The position numbers were made by a program, and so were the translations under genes. Below, in pieces: positions 49,354 through 58,786 of a stretch of DNA of 64,000 bases. Location of the stretch: NCBI RefSeq assembly GCF_003863365.1, contig NZ_RQXT01000015.1, forward strand, positions 57,346 to 121,345, written 5' to 3'. Origin of the DNA: Mesorhizobium tamadayense. GTDB lineage: Bacteria; Pseudomonadota; Alphaproteobacteria; Rhizobiales; Rhizobiaceae. The notes beneath the pieces were generated by a model. The model did not search any database. It saw nothing but the letters and a program-made list of their open reading frames with translations, and was not told where the DNA came from. Every line of letters starts with the position of its first letter. Within the stretch, counting starts at the first letter, position 1.

Positions 49354-50355
49354 ATGGATCCGAAAAACTTCAATCCCTTCTCTCCAGATTGGCAAAACGC
49401 GTACTACGCCATGTTGGCACAGCAGCAGGCAGGACAGGGGGAGCAACCGGCCGAGGCTGCACAACCCGTCTTTGAGCAGCATCTGGAAGAGGCGGGCCAG
49501 CAGGACGCCCCGGATTATGGGAGGCGGTATGGGGTCACCCCTCAAGACGCGGCCCTCATCCAGAGGGCGGGTGATGCGGCTCGCGGAAGGCTTAGGAATC
49601 GCACCGTAATCGACTATGGTACGGGTCTCCGCAAGTTATCTCAAAGGCTCCAGCAGCATCACAACTTGTCTCTCAATGACCTTGGTGACGAGTCGCTGAA
49701 GGCTTATGCTAGGGAGTTGTGTCCGGAGGACGACGGCCGGGTCATGAAAGGGTTGAACATGCTTAGGAAGTACCGCGAGACCCTTGGAGTGGGTACCTCG
49801 CGCGCTGCCGAGGGCAGCTCACGCCAGCCAGTGCATCAGCCATCGCCGCAGCATGAGTCATCCCCGTCGCGAGTGTCCAGTCACAATCAAGACCAGCTTT
49901 GGGAGGCGTATGATGCGGCCGAGGTGCCGGGGGACGCTTCTCCGCCGCCCAGCGACATTTCGGAGGGATTTTGGATGGGGGTGGATGAAAGGAACGAGTT
50001 GCCGCCCCAGAGTTTGACCAACACGTCAGGCTTTTGGCGGGGAATGGATGTGCCTTCGCCGGCGCCAAGCGTCAACCAGCCAAGCCCATCATGGGATCAA
50101 GGCGCCGAAGCATCGATTTTTGGGGTAGCACACGCGTCTTATGCGCCTCCGGTGCCTGATCTAGCAATCTACGCCCCCGGCTGGCAACACGGCAATCAGC
50201 GCGCGCCTATGCACCTCATGCGCGGAATGCACTACATGGGCGTGCTTCCGAGCCCATCTCAGCCGCAGACAAATTTCACTATCGATGGCGTGCCCTACAC
50301 GGCGATGTTGGGACCATCAGGCAGGCAAAACGACATTCATCTCCACCGAAACTAA
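49354..50355 (+). CDS. Candidate type III effector
   Basis: The 333-residue product starts MDPKNFNPFSPDWQNAYYAM. The first 50 residues are Gln-rich, disordered-looking and without a Sec signal, as in type III substrates. A region at about residues 80-145 (VIDYGTGLRKLSQRLQQHHN, then SLKAYARELCPEDDGRVMKG and LNMLRKYRETL) resembles the repeat unit of some large rhizobial effectors (Mlr6361-like), present once. A Pro/Ser-rich middle holds two copies of a short motif, SEGFWMGVDERNELPPQSL and TSGFWRGMDVPSP, and the tail is TNFTIDGVPYTAMLGPSGRQ. A tts box precedes it. Secretion and the family link are inference. Confidence 0.75.
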   Translation: MDPKNFNPFSPDWQNAYYAMLAQQQAGQGEQPAEAAQPVFEQHLEEAGQQDAPDYGRRYGVTPQDAALIQRAGDAARGRLRNRTVIDYGTGLRKLSQRLQQHHNLSLNDLGDESLKAYARELCPEDDGRVMKGLNMLRKYRETLGVGTSRAAEGSSRQPVHQPSPQHESSPSRVSSHNQDQLWEAYDAAEVPGDASPPPSDISEGFWMGVDERNELPPQSLTNTSGFWRGMDVPSPAPSVNQPSPSWDQGAEASIFGVAHASYAPPVPDLAIYAPGWQHGNQRAPMHLMRGMHYMGVLPSPSQPQTNFTIDGVPYTAMLGPSGRQNDIHLHRN

Positions 50356-50639
50356 ACAAGTGATTGCCGCCCACAAAGAAGATGGAGAAGTAAAACCTGC
50401 GTCGGCCCCCGACGGGGCCTACGCAAGCAGGACAACTGCCAGGTCTTCGGCAGTCTGTGGGTGGCCATGCAGGCCGCCAGCCTACCGATCGCCTAGGGTT
50501 TGTATCTCCCGCACAGTTGGGCAGAAGATTCCGAACAGCCCAAGAAGTCCGAGATTCCCGCACAGGATCGCGTTCCAGACGAAGCCGCAGATCGCGCTCG
50601 AGTAGATCAAGACGGCCAACGCGAGGACGGCGCGCCCGA
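50356..50639. other. Region after the candidate effector gene
   Basis: Only shadow readings; a leftward hydrophobic reading continuing from the ISAs1 fragment (RAVLALAVLIYSSAICGFVW) may be remains of another membrane protein. No terminator recognised. Confidence 0.3.
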
Positions 50640-50815
50640 CATGGTTCTGGCCGATGCCGAATGTGGCGATGTGTCTGGCGATGTCGGCGATGTCGGCGAT
50701 GGTTTCCGCCCCGGCTAGTACCGCAAGCAGGCACAGCAACAGCACCTCAGCCAAGGAATATATCACTTTTGCCGCGCTACCGCGGGTTCGGATCTTTGAA
50801 ATAGCTCAGAAAGAC
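50640..50815 (-). pseudogene. ISAs1-family transposase, N-terminal remnant
   Basis: The reading SYFKDPNPR, then (after a stop and frame change) VIYSLAEVLLLCLLAVLAGAE with TIADIA, is the conserved start of ISAs1 transposases. It then runs into unrelated hydrophobic sequence. Only about 45 residues of the family remain. Confidence 0.6.
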
Positions 50816-51132
50816 AACCGTTTCGCCAAGCGCCTCACGATCACACGCCGGCACATCATCCATCGCAACCCCTCCCTCGAAATCAAGGACAACAGGTCCA
50901 TCATAGTCTCTTGTCACCCGTTACATCACCCGATCGTCCTGACTCAAGGGGTTGCCAAGGGAGAATCGCACTCATAATTTTGCAGGCGCGACAGTCCCCT
51001 GCAGCGTTGTCGCGAATAGCGGTCGCGCACGGGGGGTCGTGGGTGCGGCTGCGCTGCGCTGTTTTTCAATCGCGCATAGGGCGCGTTCCTGCTAATCGCC
51101 GCTTCTTAACGCAACGCAAAGGTTTTCGTAGC
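50816..51132. other. Leader region of the UbiC-like gene
   Basis: No gene is recognised. The promoter of the following secreted-protein gene presumably lies here, but I see no clear hexamers. Confidence 0.3.
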
Positions 51133-51801
51133 ATGGGTACTCGAAATTTCATCGCAGCAGCCTCCTTCGCTATGGTGATGACTGTCTCGTCGCCCTCCGA
51201 GGCCCGCACCCCCTTCACCAACGACACCGCCTCTCGCACCCAGACCTTGGCCCTGCTGGAAACCCTCAACGCCGACCTGCTCAGCCACCCTAGCGCCACG
51301 CTCACGCTGGAACGGTGGTGCGGTGACCACGGGCTCGCGCTGGAAGCGAAGATCGTCGCCCATCGCGTGAAGGGCGAAGACAAACCGCTGCCGGATAATG
51401 CCCGCCAGGCGTTGGGCATCAGCGCTGACGAACCCGTGCACTACCGCCGCGTGCAGCTCGCCTGTGGCGAACTCGTGCTCTCCGAGGCCGACAACTGGTA
51501 CGTCCCGTCGCGCCTCACATTCGAGATGAACCACGTGCTCGACACCACCGACCAGCCCTTCGGGAAGGTGGTCCAGCCCCTTCACTTCCGCCGCCAGACC
51601 ATCAGCGCCGAGCTGCTGTGGTCGCCGCTGCCCAAGGGGTGGGAGATGGATGCGCCGTTGCCGGCGGCGGCTAAGGGGGCGCTGATTATTCCCCACGAGG
51701 TGCTGCGGCACCGAGCCATCCTCTATACCGGAGCGAACCAGCCCTTCAGCTTGGTGGTGGAGACCTACACAGCCGACGTCCTGGCGTTCGGCCGCCGCTG
51801 A
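51133..51801 (+). CDS. Secreted chorismate-lyase-like (UbiC fold) protein
   Basis: The 222-residue product has a signal peptide (MGTRNFIAAASFAMVMTVSSPSEA). A domain resembling chorismate pyruvate-lyase follows: ALLETLNADLLSHPSATLTLERWC, HYRRVQLACGELVLSEADNWYV, RLTFEMNHVLDTTDQPFGKVV and SAELLWSPLPKGW. The SEADNWYVP segment and a late Arg/His-rich end are typical of this little-studied group. Cytoplasmic UbiC makes 4-hydroxybenzoate; an exported version suggests another ligand or role, and catalysis is not established. It stands alone between debris. A perfect palindrome lies 75 bases after its stop. Confidence 0.65.
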   Translation: MGTRNFIAAASFAMVMTVSSPSEARTPFTNDTASRTQTLALLETLNADLLSHPSATLTLERWCGDHGLALEAKIVAHRVKGEDKPLPDNARQALGISADEPVHYRRVQLACGELVLSEADNWYVPSRLTFEMNHVLDTTDQPFGKVVQPLHFRRQTISAELLWSPLPKGWEMDAPLPAAAKGALIIPHEVLRHRAILYTGANQPFSLVVETYTADVLAFGRR

Positions 51802-53517
51802 AACGCCGCGAACCGCCCCTCCCTCTTTGGCACGGAGATGACAAAAGATCATTTAGTTTTTCACAGTCGAAAGAAGTCGAAACAGTTTCGACGCCGGCAC
51901 TTGCCGCTGCCGCGTATTCGAGCGCTTCCGTAGTCTCAGGCGCGAAGAGCCGGCGGCGAACGTGCTCCGTCTACGACATTGTGTTCGCCAGTGCCTATTA
52001 CCCAACGCACTCTCTTTATGCTCGAAGAAAGGCTACAAGGCTTTGCCGCTGAACACTGCCCAGATCGAGAAGATTGACGCGGGGCTCTCATCCATGTCGC
52101 TGCCGCTGGTACCGCGACGGCAAGGAGGCCAGCCACAAGATCGTATGACAGGAGAATGTTCGCAGCTTCGTTAAAAAATGCTCGGCGACATACGGAAGCT
52201 GTCATTCCAAGGGCGAGGTTCTTGCCGATTAGCTTGGTGTAAGCGGCGGCTTGCTCGGGTTACCTTTCGGTGCGACATGATGCCAAGCAGCAGCACACAT
52301 CGCGTAGATAGGAAGTGTTCAGCCCTCGTCCCGAGGCGCCTTGGCTGTCGTCCAACAGCATTTGGCGGCAGCCTCTTTTTGGGGGAGTTATCAGTATGAC
52401 GTAAGGATTCGTTGCCATAGTCCGAATGCGCGGCATTCGCGCGGCTTGTTGCCGATCGAGGGACTCTGTCGCCTGGACGACAACGGATCGACAATATCAC
52501 GAAGAGCCACTCAGATTGTCGCTGTCCCCGAGATCCGTTCACGGCCGACCTAATTGGCAAACAAAGCAATCTATCGCTCTTATAAGACACTTGCGAGCTT
52601 CTGCTCGCGGCTGGCGGCTTCAACGGCCGGCAGAAAAGCGCGGGAATTCAAATCCGGCGCGTCGTCGACGGCGATGAGGCGGCATTGTCCCGGATCCCAG
52701 GCGCGATAGCGAAGCGTAATAGATCAGCAGGCTCGACAGAAGCAGGCTGCTGCGCACGATGGCCCAGCCACGACAGGCCGGGCGCAGCGATACCGCGGCA
52801 AGCGCCATTTCGATCTAAGATGCGCAGCAAGGTTGGTGTCGGATATATCGTCTAAACGCATTGCTTGGACATTTGCTATACTTCCTTCCCGATCCCGACC
52901 GACGATAGTCTTCCCGCATCAACTCCAAGCCGCTGGGCAGCGGCTCCTTTCGGAACTACGAAATTTGCGGCACGCTCTCGGCCCGAGCTGAATCCTCGGG
53001 CCGAAACCCTATTGCATGGTTCCGCAAACGCCCAGGCGAGGCTCTAACGGCCATCTGCCAGTCCCCGCCGCTCCGTTCTCGGTCGCGTTGACATGCTGTC
53101 GGTAATCGTCTGATGAATGCTCCGCGTCTGTGCCATTTCAGTCTCTATCGTTGTCCGAAAACGGCCGCAACAAGGCGGCGCACCATCTGTAAGACGTGGC
53201 CACTCACATCGTCACCGGCCGCGCAATCATTGACAAAAGTGAACTTGGCAAGGTCCGTGACCGCTCGATGGAAGCTGGCCCCAACTAAGCGCGATCAGAG
53301 ACGGGCGGCACTCGTCGCCCGTTCCTGCTAAAGGCGCCTGCGCATTAGCAGCGTCAGATACGCGATCGCAGTGGCCTGACGCATCAGTTGCATCGAATGA
53401 ACCAATTGCAGCGGATGTTCCTCAAACTCCATCCGATTGGCGGTTGGTTTTTGAAATCAACTGTCTTTTCAATTTCTACAAATCCATAGTGGCTCTAAAT
53501 GCTTTGACGGAGCCAGG
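51802..53517. other. Long region without a recognisable gene
   Basis: About 1.7 kb with only short, mutually overlapping readings. A leftward reading near 52620-52830 with a hydrophobic run (SSLLLSSLLIYYASL) may be a remnant. Except for the palindrome at 51876 nothing can be named. It is probably decayed sequence. Confidence 0.4.
51876..51892. repeat. Perfect 17-base palindrome
   Basis: GTCGAAAC-A-GTTTCGAC, with another GTCGAAA copy ten bases upstream. It could be an operator or the stem of a terminator without T-run. Function unknown. Confidence 0.45.
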
Positions 53518-54076
53518 AATGTCGAAAAAGTTCGCAATAGGGGTTTCGGGCAATCTTACTCGTCCTTCGAAGACTAGGCTGTTCGTCGACCAGATCGTCG
53601 GACAGGTCGCGACGAAGATCGGCGCAGCTTCGGCTACTTTCGATATCGAGGATCTCGGCGCGTCCTTTTGCACAGGCCATGCGGCTTAGCGACCTTGATC
53701 GATCGGCCCGAAACATCGTCGAGCAATTGTCGAACGCCGCAGTCCTTGTGGTTGGCTCGCCGACGTTCAAAGGCAGCTACACTGGGCTATTCAAGCATTT
53801 CTTCGATCTGCTGGAGCCGTCCTCACTCAAAGGAAGCCAATCATCCTCGCGGCAACTGGTGGCGGCGAACGTCATTCCCTCGTGGTGGAACATCGGCTTC
53901 GGCCACTCTTCGGCTTCTTCGAGGCATTGACGATCCCGACAGGCATCTACGCCTCCGACCGAGACTTCGCCGATGGCGTCATCATATCCGAAGCCGTCCG
54001 CAACCGCACCGAACAAGCCGTTGTCGAAGCCTGCCGGGTGGTTGGAGAGACGGGCAACGTCAGCCTGGCCGCCTAA
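53518..54076 (+). pseudogene. NADPH-dependent FMN reductase (MsuE/SsuE type), frameshifted
   Basis: Such reductases supply FMNH2 to sulfonate monooxygenases. The family sequence is spread over three frames. MSKKFAIGVSGNLTRPSKTR to IEDLGASF comes first, then RSARNIVEQLSNAAVLVVGSPTFKGSYTGLFKHFFDLLEPSSL. The last block is LRPLFGFFEALTIPTGIYASDRDFADG. At least two indels separate them. The flavin-binding SPTFKGSYTG is intact but no full protein can be made. No sulfonate oxidase gene is nearby. Confidence 0.75.
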
Positions 54077-54500
54077 GCGCGCGGCCGGATGGGGACCGAC
54101 ATCGGCACCGTTGGCCGACAGCAACGCTGCCGAAATCCCGGCGGATAGCACCCCGGCAACGCATCGTCCTGATCGCGAATTTTTATTGTGGCTGAAAAGG
54201 AGACTGAAGGTGAGCAAGGTTGGGAAGCTGCGGCTATCCGCTGCTGAGAAACAGGCTGCTGGCAGCCGCCTCACACCGTAGAAACACCAAGAGAACGCCG
54301 ACCCTGCACCAAATATGCGGAAGATCCCCAGATTGTCGCGCCACAAGAGGTTATGGACCTCGGCAAAGCCATTTTGCAGGCCGGTCGCCGAGAGGCGGTT
54401 GCCCCAGGAACTGAGGACGAATCCCTGATCCTTGGGTATGGGCGCTTCAAATCGGAATCGGGGGCGGGCCTCCGCGCCACGCCGCTGATCTGGCGGCCCA
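54077..54500. other. Region between the FMN reductase remnant and wecB
   Basis: A leftward reading near 54275-54480 (RFRFEAPIPKDQGFVLSSWGNRLSATGLQNG) looks like part of a protein, but the frame has no plausible start or end there. Its family is unknown to me. Confidence 0.3.
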
Positions 54501-55643
54501 TCAGTTGGCCAGCTGCGACTCGCGCGCGGTGTGCGCAGCGAAATATCTCGCGATTGCACCGATGACCCGAGTTGTCGCCTTTCCATCGCCGTAGGCGTCC
54601 ACGGGCTGGGCCATCCGTGAATATTCGTCCGGATCGCGTAGCAGCCGGGTCGCTTCACTCACGATGCGGGCGGTGCTGCGGCCCACAAGGCGCGCCGTGC
54701 CAGCTTCGACAGCCTCCGGCCGCTCGGTGATGTCTCTTAAAACAAGCGTCGGTTTGCCGAGTGAAGGGCCTTCTTCCTCTGCGCCGCTGCTGTCCGAGAT
54801 GATGATGTCCGCGCGCAGCATAAGGCTGCAGAAATTGCGGTACGGCAGAGAATCCACCACCGTAATATTCGCCTGGTTGCTTAAATAGGGCAAAATGACT
54901 TCGCGCACTGCCGGGTTCTGGTGCAATGGGATGATGACACGCACGTTCTCCTGACATGATAGCTGCACAAGAGCTCTTGCGATCTCGTGCATCGGTGCGC
55001 CCCACGATTCACGCCGATGTGCTGAGGCGACCACGATCCGCCGCGATTCGTTCTTGAGGTCGGCAAGCGCTGGCTCGGCGAAGGCGGGGGCATTTTCGGC
55101 CGCCCAGTGAAGGGCGTCGACGACCGTGTTCCCGGTGACCGTGATACGATCCTCAGCGGCACCTTCGCGGAGAAGGTTCTCGCTGCTACGAATCGTCGGC
55201 GCCAAGTGAAGATCCGTTATCTGGGCGACCAGGCGCCGATTGGCCTCCTCTGGATATGGCGATGCAATGTTGCCGCTACGCAAGCCCGCCTCGATATGGA
55301 TGATTGGAATACGGTGCTGGAAGGCGGCCAGGGCTCCCGCCAAGGTGCTCGCGGTATCGCCATGAACGACTACTGCGTCGATCCCCCATTGTTCTATTTG
55401 CCCGGAGAGCCTTTCCAGGATTCGATATGTGACCTGCGACAAGGTCTGGCGAGGTTGCATGACGCTTAGTTCGATGTCGGGTCGAATACCGAATTCCGCT
55501 AAAGCAATATCCAGCATCTCGCGATGCTGCCCCGTGGAAACAACGAGGGGCTCGAACCTGCGGTCGAGCTTCATCGCGTTAATTACTGTGGCGCATTTAA
55601 TCGCCTCAGGACGAGTACCGAAAATAAATGCCACCTTGGGCAT
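54501..55643 (-). CDS. wecB: UDP-N-acetylglucosamine 2-epimerase (non-hydrolysing)
   Basis: The enzyme interconverts UDP-GlcNAc and UDP-ManNAc for surface polysaccharide synthesis. The 380 residues match the family length. IFGTRPEAIK is at the N-terminus, followed by VSTGQHREMLD, VVHGDTASTLAGALAAF, IIHIEAGLRSGNIASPYPEEANR, HRRESWGAPMHEI, IIPLHQNPAVRE and SDSSGAEEEGPSLGKPTLVLRDITERPEAVEAGTARLVG. Residues of the UDP-GlcNAc and allosteric sites look present. No other polysaccharide genes flank it; it may modify exopolysaccharide, capsule or lipopolysaccharide during symbiosis. Confidence 0.92.
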   Translation of the reverse strand: MPKVAFIFGTRPEAIKCATVINAMKLDRRFEPLVVSTGQHREMLDIALAEFGIRPDIELSVMQPRQTLSQVTYRILERLSGQIEQWGIDAVVVHGDTASTLAGALAAFQHRIPIIHIEAGLRSGNIASPYPEEANRRLVAQITDLHLAPTIRSSENLLREGAAEDRITVTGNTVVDALHWAAENAPAFAEPALADLKNESRRIVVASAHRRESWGAPMHEIARALVQLSCQENVRVIIPLHQNPAVREVILPYLSNQANITVVDSLPYRNFCSLMLRADIIISDSSGAEEEGPSLGKPTLVLRDITERPEAVEAGTARLVGRSTARIVSEATRLLRDPDEYSRMAQPVDAYGDGKATTRVIGAIARYFAAHTARESQLAN

Positions 55644-56021
55644 GATCGTCTCTCCAAATAAATCTGAGCGCGCTCTCTGCTAGTGTCTTGCGTGGCCTCG
55701 GGGCGTCGGAGACCGCAGTCGCCAAGGAATCGCATAAGGGCGCCAAAGGCGCCATCCATCAGGGCCGAAGCGAACCACGTCTTGTCCAATCACAGCGGAC
55801 GACGAGGATGTCCCCTTCCCATAGTACGCGATCTGACGCGGATCGCCTTCCTCCATCGCGACTGACCCCGGCATCAATGATGGCGGCAATTGCTGCCGCC
55901 ACTCCTCAACGAGGAGGCACAAAACTCGTGCCACATTGGCTGATCGAGCTGAAAAACAATTAGTGATTGCTTACAGTTACTTAGCAAACAGGAACAAAAG
56001 ATTGCCCAACCGGACTTCGTG
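55644..56021. other. Region between wecB and the IS6 remnant
   Basis: Short readings only. The wecB promoter must lie at the left end; I find no sigma-54-like pair or nod box there. Confidence 0.3.
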
Positions 56022-56560
56022 TCACGGGCCCGACAAAGCCGACACACGACGGCGACGAACAGCAAATCGCTGCGTCGGGCAAGCTGGCCGCAATTCGGGT
56101 CGGCTTTCGACCGGCGCTGGGAGCAATCCTGTGATCGACTTGTGGCATCGCAGGAAGCAATGGCTTTCCGGTTGGTCTGCCTGCGTCGATGACGATGCGA
56201 TCGGCACAGCCATGGCGTGCCAACGCTCTTGTGAAGAAACGCTTGGCGGTCGGCAAATCCCAGGATTCACCGAACCAGAACTCGACGGTGTCGCTGACGG
56301 TGTCGATGGCGCGATAAAGGTCCATCCATCGCCAGCGGACCTTGATGTAGGTCTCGTCCGCACGCCATTTGCCGGTCACGAGGCGCTTGTGCCGCATCAG
56401 CAGCAGCGCGAAATGAACGACCCAGCGATGGATCGTTGAATGATCGACACTAATGCCACGCTCCGCCATCATTTCTCGACGATCGCGCAGGCTCAGTCCG
56501 TAGGCCAAATGCGAGCGAATGCGAAGCAAGAACAACGGATTGGTCGAAATGGCGGCCTTT
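56022..56560 (-). pseudogene. IS6-family transposase, degenerate
   Basis: SLRDRREMMAERGISVDHSTIHRWV, GKWRADETYIKVRWRWMDLYRAIDTVSDTVEFWF and AKRFFTRALARHG are the IS6/IS26-type core with the first catalytic Asp (DETYIKV). After RIVIDAG the reading shifts frame (DQPESHCFLRCHKSITGLL) and the C-terminal catalytic Glu region is lost. No terminal repeats found. Confidence 0.75.
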
Positions 56561-56655
56561 GAACATCTCAACTCTCCGAGGAACACCGGAGCCCGATGGC
56601 CTGATTGCCAAAAACTTTGCAACCTCCTCGGCAAGTCGCCGGACGGTGGCGCCGA
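56561..56655. other. IS6 remnant flank, upstream of the FkbM promoter
   Basis: Short stretch probably belonging to the start of the IS6 remnant; nothing else seen. Confidence 0.25.
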
Positions 56656-56671
56656 TGTCGCGAACCCGACA
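56656..56671 (+). promoter_or_regulatory. NifA upstream activator sequence
   Basis: TGTCG-N6-CGACA fits TGT-N10-ACA and is palindromic over five bases each side. It lies about 88 bases upstream of a sigma-54-like core, a normal NifA distance. Confidence 0.55.
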
Positions 56672-56743
56672 AAAGTGTCGCGGCCATTCCAGCGGGCGCA
56701 CGTGTTTCACGCTTGTTAAGTAAGGAGCACCGCATTCGGCACG

Positions 56744-56759
56744 TGGCGCGCCGATTGCA
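56744..56759 (+). promoter_or_regulatory. Sigma-54 promoter of the FkbM-type gene
   Basis: TGGCGCGCCGATTGCA keeps TGGC, the invariant GG/GC ten bases apart, and TTGCA. Transcription would begin near 56770, about 60 bases before the ATG. Confidence 0.55.
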
Positions 56760-56830
56760 GGGATTATGACAGGAGCCGTCGCGACAACCGGTCGTAGCGG
56801 TCCCCTGTCCAATGCATTGGAGGTCGAGCT

Positions 56831-57556
56831 ATGCTGTCCCAGTTTGAAAACCAGTCCATAAACCAAGAGGTCGCTAGGCGCAATCTGCCGAACTCTCGGA
56901 TAAAGCACTTCGCGCCGGCTAGTTACGCACAAGCCGGAGAAGATGTTATTGTCGAAGGAATCTTGGCTGCAAAACTATGCAAGAGTAAAAGATCTTGGGC
57001 CAGCGTGTTTTATGTCGATATCGGCGCTAATCACCCCATTTCTACCTCAAATACCTTTCTTATGTACCAACGGGGCGCGCGAGGTGTTCTGGTTGAACCC
57101 AATCCTGAATTGGAAGCGCTGATCAGGACTGCTCGCCCGGAAGACGTTCTCGTTCGCTCCGTTGTCTTGCCCGCTCCGCAAGCGTCTGCGACGCTCTTCA
57201 TCGGAAACGCCCATGAGCTTTCGTCGGTGGATAAAGCGCACGTTGAAAGTTTCGGGGACTTCGACGGTATAGGAGGTATCCGAGAACATATCGAGGTGAG
57301 CGCGATCGGTATCAATGAACTACTGGCCCCTTATGCCAATAAGATCGATTTCTTATCGATCGATTGCGAAGGACTGGATCACGATCTCGTCAAGGCCATT
57401 GACTACGAGTGCATCAGACCTGCTGTCATCCAATGCGAGCCAAACGAGCATTATCTAAAGGGCAATAGGGATCGGATCATCAATGTAATGGAATGCAGAT
57501 CATACCGGCTTGCTGCAATGACTGACATCAACGTCGTGTTCGAGCGATTGGTTTGA
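56831..57556 (+). CDS. FkbM-family methyltransferase
   Basis: FkbM-type enzymes transfer methyl groups from SAM, often to sugar hydroxyls. The 241 residues include SYAQAGEDVIVEGIL, the SAM-binding FYVDIGANHPISTSNTF, GVLVEPNPELEALIRTARP and the C-terminal DFLSIDCEGLDHDLVKAIDY, all family marks. GGAGGTCGAG precedes the ATG. A NifA-type site and sigma-54-like promoter lie upstream, suggesting expression in bacteroids. The substrate is unknown; a Nod factor, surface polysaccharide or lipid sugar are possible. It stands alone between IS remnants. Confidence 0.85.
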   Translation: MLSQFENQSINQEVARRNLPNSRIKHFAPASYAQAGEDVIVEGILAAKLCKSKRSWASVFYVDIGANHPISTSNTFLMYQRGARGVLVEPNPELEALIRTARPEDVLVRSVVLPAPQASATLFIGNAHELSSVDKAHVESFGDFDGIGGIREHIEVSAIGINELLAPYANKIDFLSIDCEGLDHDLVKAIDYECIRPAVIQCEPNEHYLKGNRDRIINVMECRSYRLAAMTDINVVFERLV

Positions 57557-57689
57557 TGCAGCGGCCCAAATCAAACGCGTCATTGAACGTACACCAAGCC
57601 TCCCAGCGTCCGTCCTTGGGTGCTGCGTGGCAATCAGATGGAAGCGCATATTGCCGCATGTAGCGTAAGCGGCAGCTGAGGCCATTCAG

Positions 57690-57960
57690 CGCTGGGAATT
57701 CCATGGCACGAGGGCGTCGATACCGCTGTTTGGCCATGCCTTTGGATCGGCCACTATCTTGTCGAGCCGGTGGCCTGCACTCCAGCGTCGGGTTGGGAGA
57801 AGGGTCGGGTCGAGAACCAGGTCAGGCTGGGCGCGAGCGCTTTTTCACGCCAGGGCTGGGCTTCAAGAACCTGGAGGAACTCAACGCCTTGCTGCTGGAG
57901 ACGGCCTCAGCTCCATGTCCCGCGAGCGCAGGCCCTGAACGCGCCGAAGACGTATTTCAT
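57690..57960 (+). pseudogene. IS21 istA internal fragment
   Basis: CTPASGWEKGRVENQVRLG, with the parallel frame FFTPGLGFKNLEELNALLLE, matches the region after the catalytic core of IstA. The frame changes within it. A second istA piece with the C-terminus lies at 60302, so one IS21 may have been split. Confidence 0.65.
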
Positions 57961-58094
57961 AGGCTCAGGATAGGCGCAAAATTATCCGCATGTGCGCGCG
58001 ATCCCGAAAAAGGGTCGCGCGAGCCCCGCACCAAGCCCTGTCGGTCCGAATCGGCGTAGCCTGTTGCAATCTGTTTGTCTTGGAGGACAACGAT

Positions 58095-58766
58095 ATGACG
58101 TTCCGTTCATTGGATGATCGCATCCTCGTCCGCCGCATCGAAGCCGACGAGAAGACGGCCAGCGGCATCACCATTCCCGACATCGCGAAGGAAAAGCTGC
58201 AGGAGGGCGAAATGTTCGCCGCCGGTCCTGACGCACGCAATCAAACCGGCCAGCCTAAGCCGCTGGACCTCGAGGTTGGCGGCCGCCGTAAATCGATGCT
58301 GGAGGATATCGCGATCCTGACTGGCGGCACCGCTATCAGCGATGATCTCGGTGTCGACGGCGCCGGCAAGAAGGAGCAGTTCCAGGGGCGTGTCACCCAG
58401 ATCAAGGCGCAGATCGAGGAGACCACCTGCGACTATGATCGCGAGAAGCTGCAGGAGCGGCTGGCCGAGCTCGCCGGCGGTGTCGCCGTCATCCGCGTCG
58501 GCTGCTCGACGGAGGTCGAGGTGAAGGAACGCAAGGATCGGGTCGACGGCGCCATTCATGCCACGCGTGCCGCGGTCGCCGCCGACAACGCCGACCAGAG
58601 ATACGGCCCCGAAATCGTGCGGCGCGCCATCGAAGCTCCCGCGCGCCAGATCGCGGAGAACAGCGGCGCAAACGGCTCCACCGTCATCGGCAAGCTGCGC
58701 GAGGCTGTACCTATGGCTCGGACGCCCAGACCGGCGAATTCGGCGATCTCTTCGGCCAGGGCGTGA
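58095..58766 (+). pseudogene. groES/groEL deletion chimera
   Basis: The first 62 residues ([40 protein letters not shown]) are GroES. From [22 protein letters not shown] onward the sequence is GroEL apical/intermediate region: [46 protein letters not shown], then [21 protein letters not shown]. Internal GroEL stretches are missing, as are its whole N-terminal equatorial part and, after a frame change near 58706, the C-terminus ([14 protein letters not shown] is readable in another frame). The 223-codon frame is open but cannot make either chaperonin. It begins after GGAGG, so a fusion protein could still be translated. Confidence 0.8.
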
Positions 58767-58786
58767 TCTCGGCTTAAGGAGACCGC

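Noticed and set aside
53427..53475. Possible second nod box before the FMN reductase remnant
   Set aside because: CATCC and a few later bases match, but the GATG and AAACAATC-type blocks do not.
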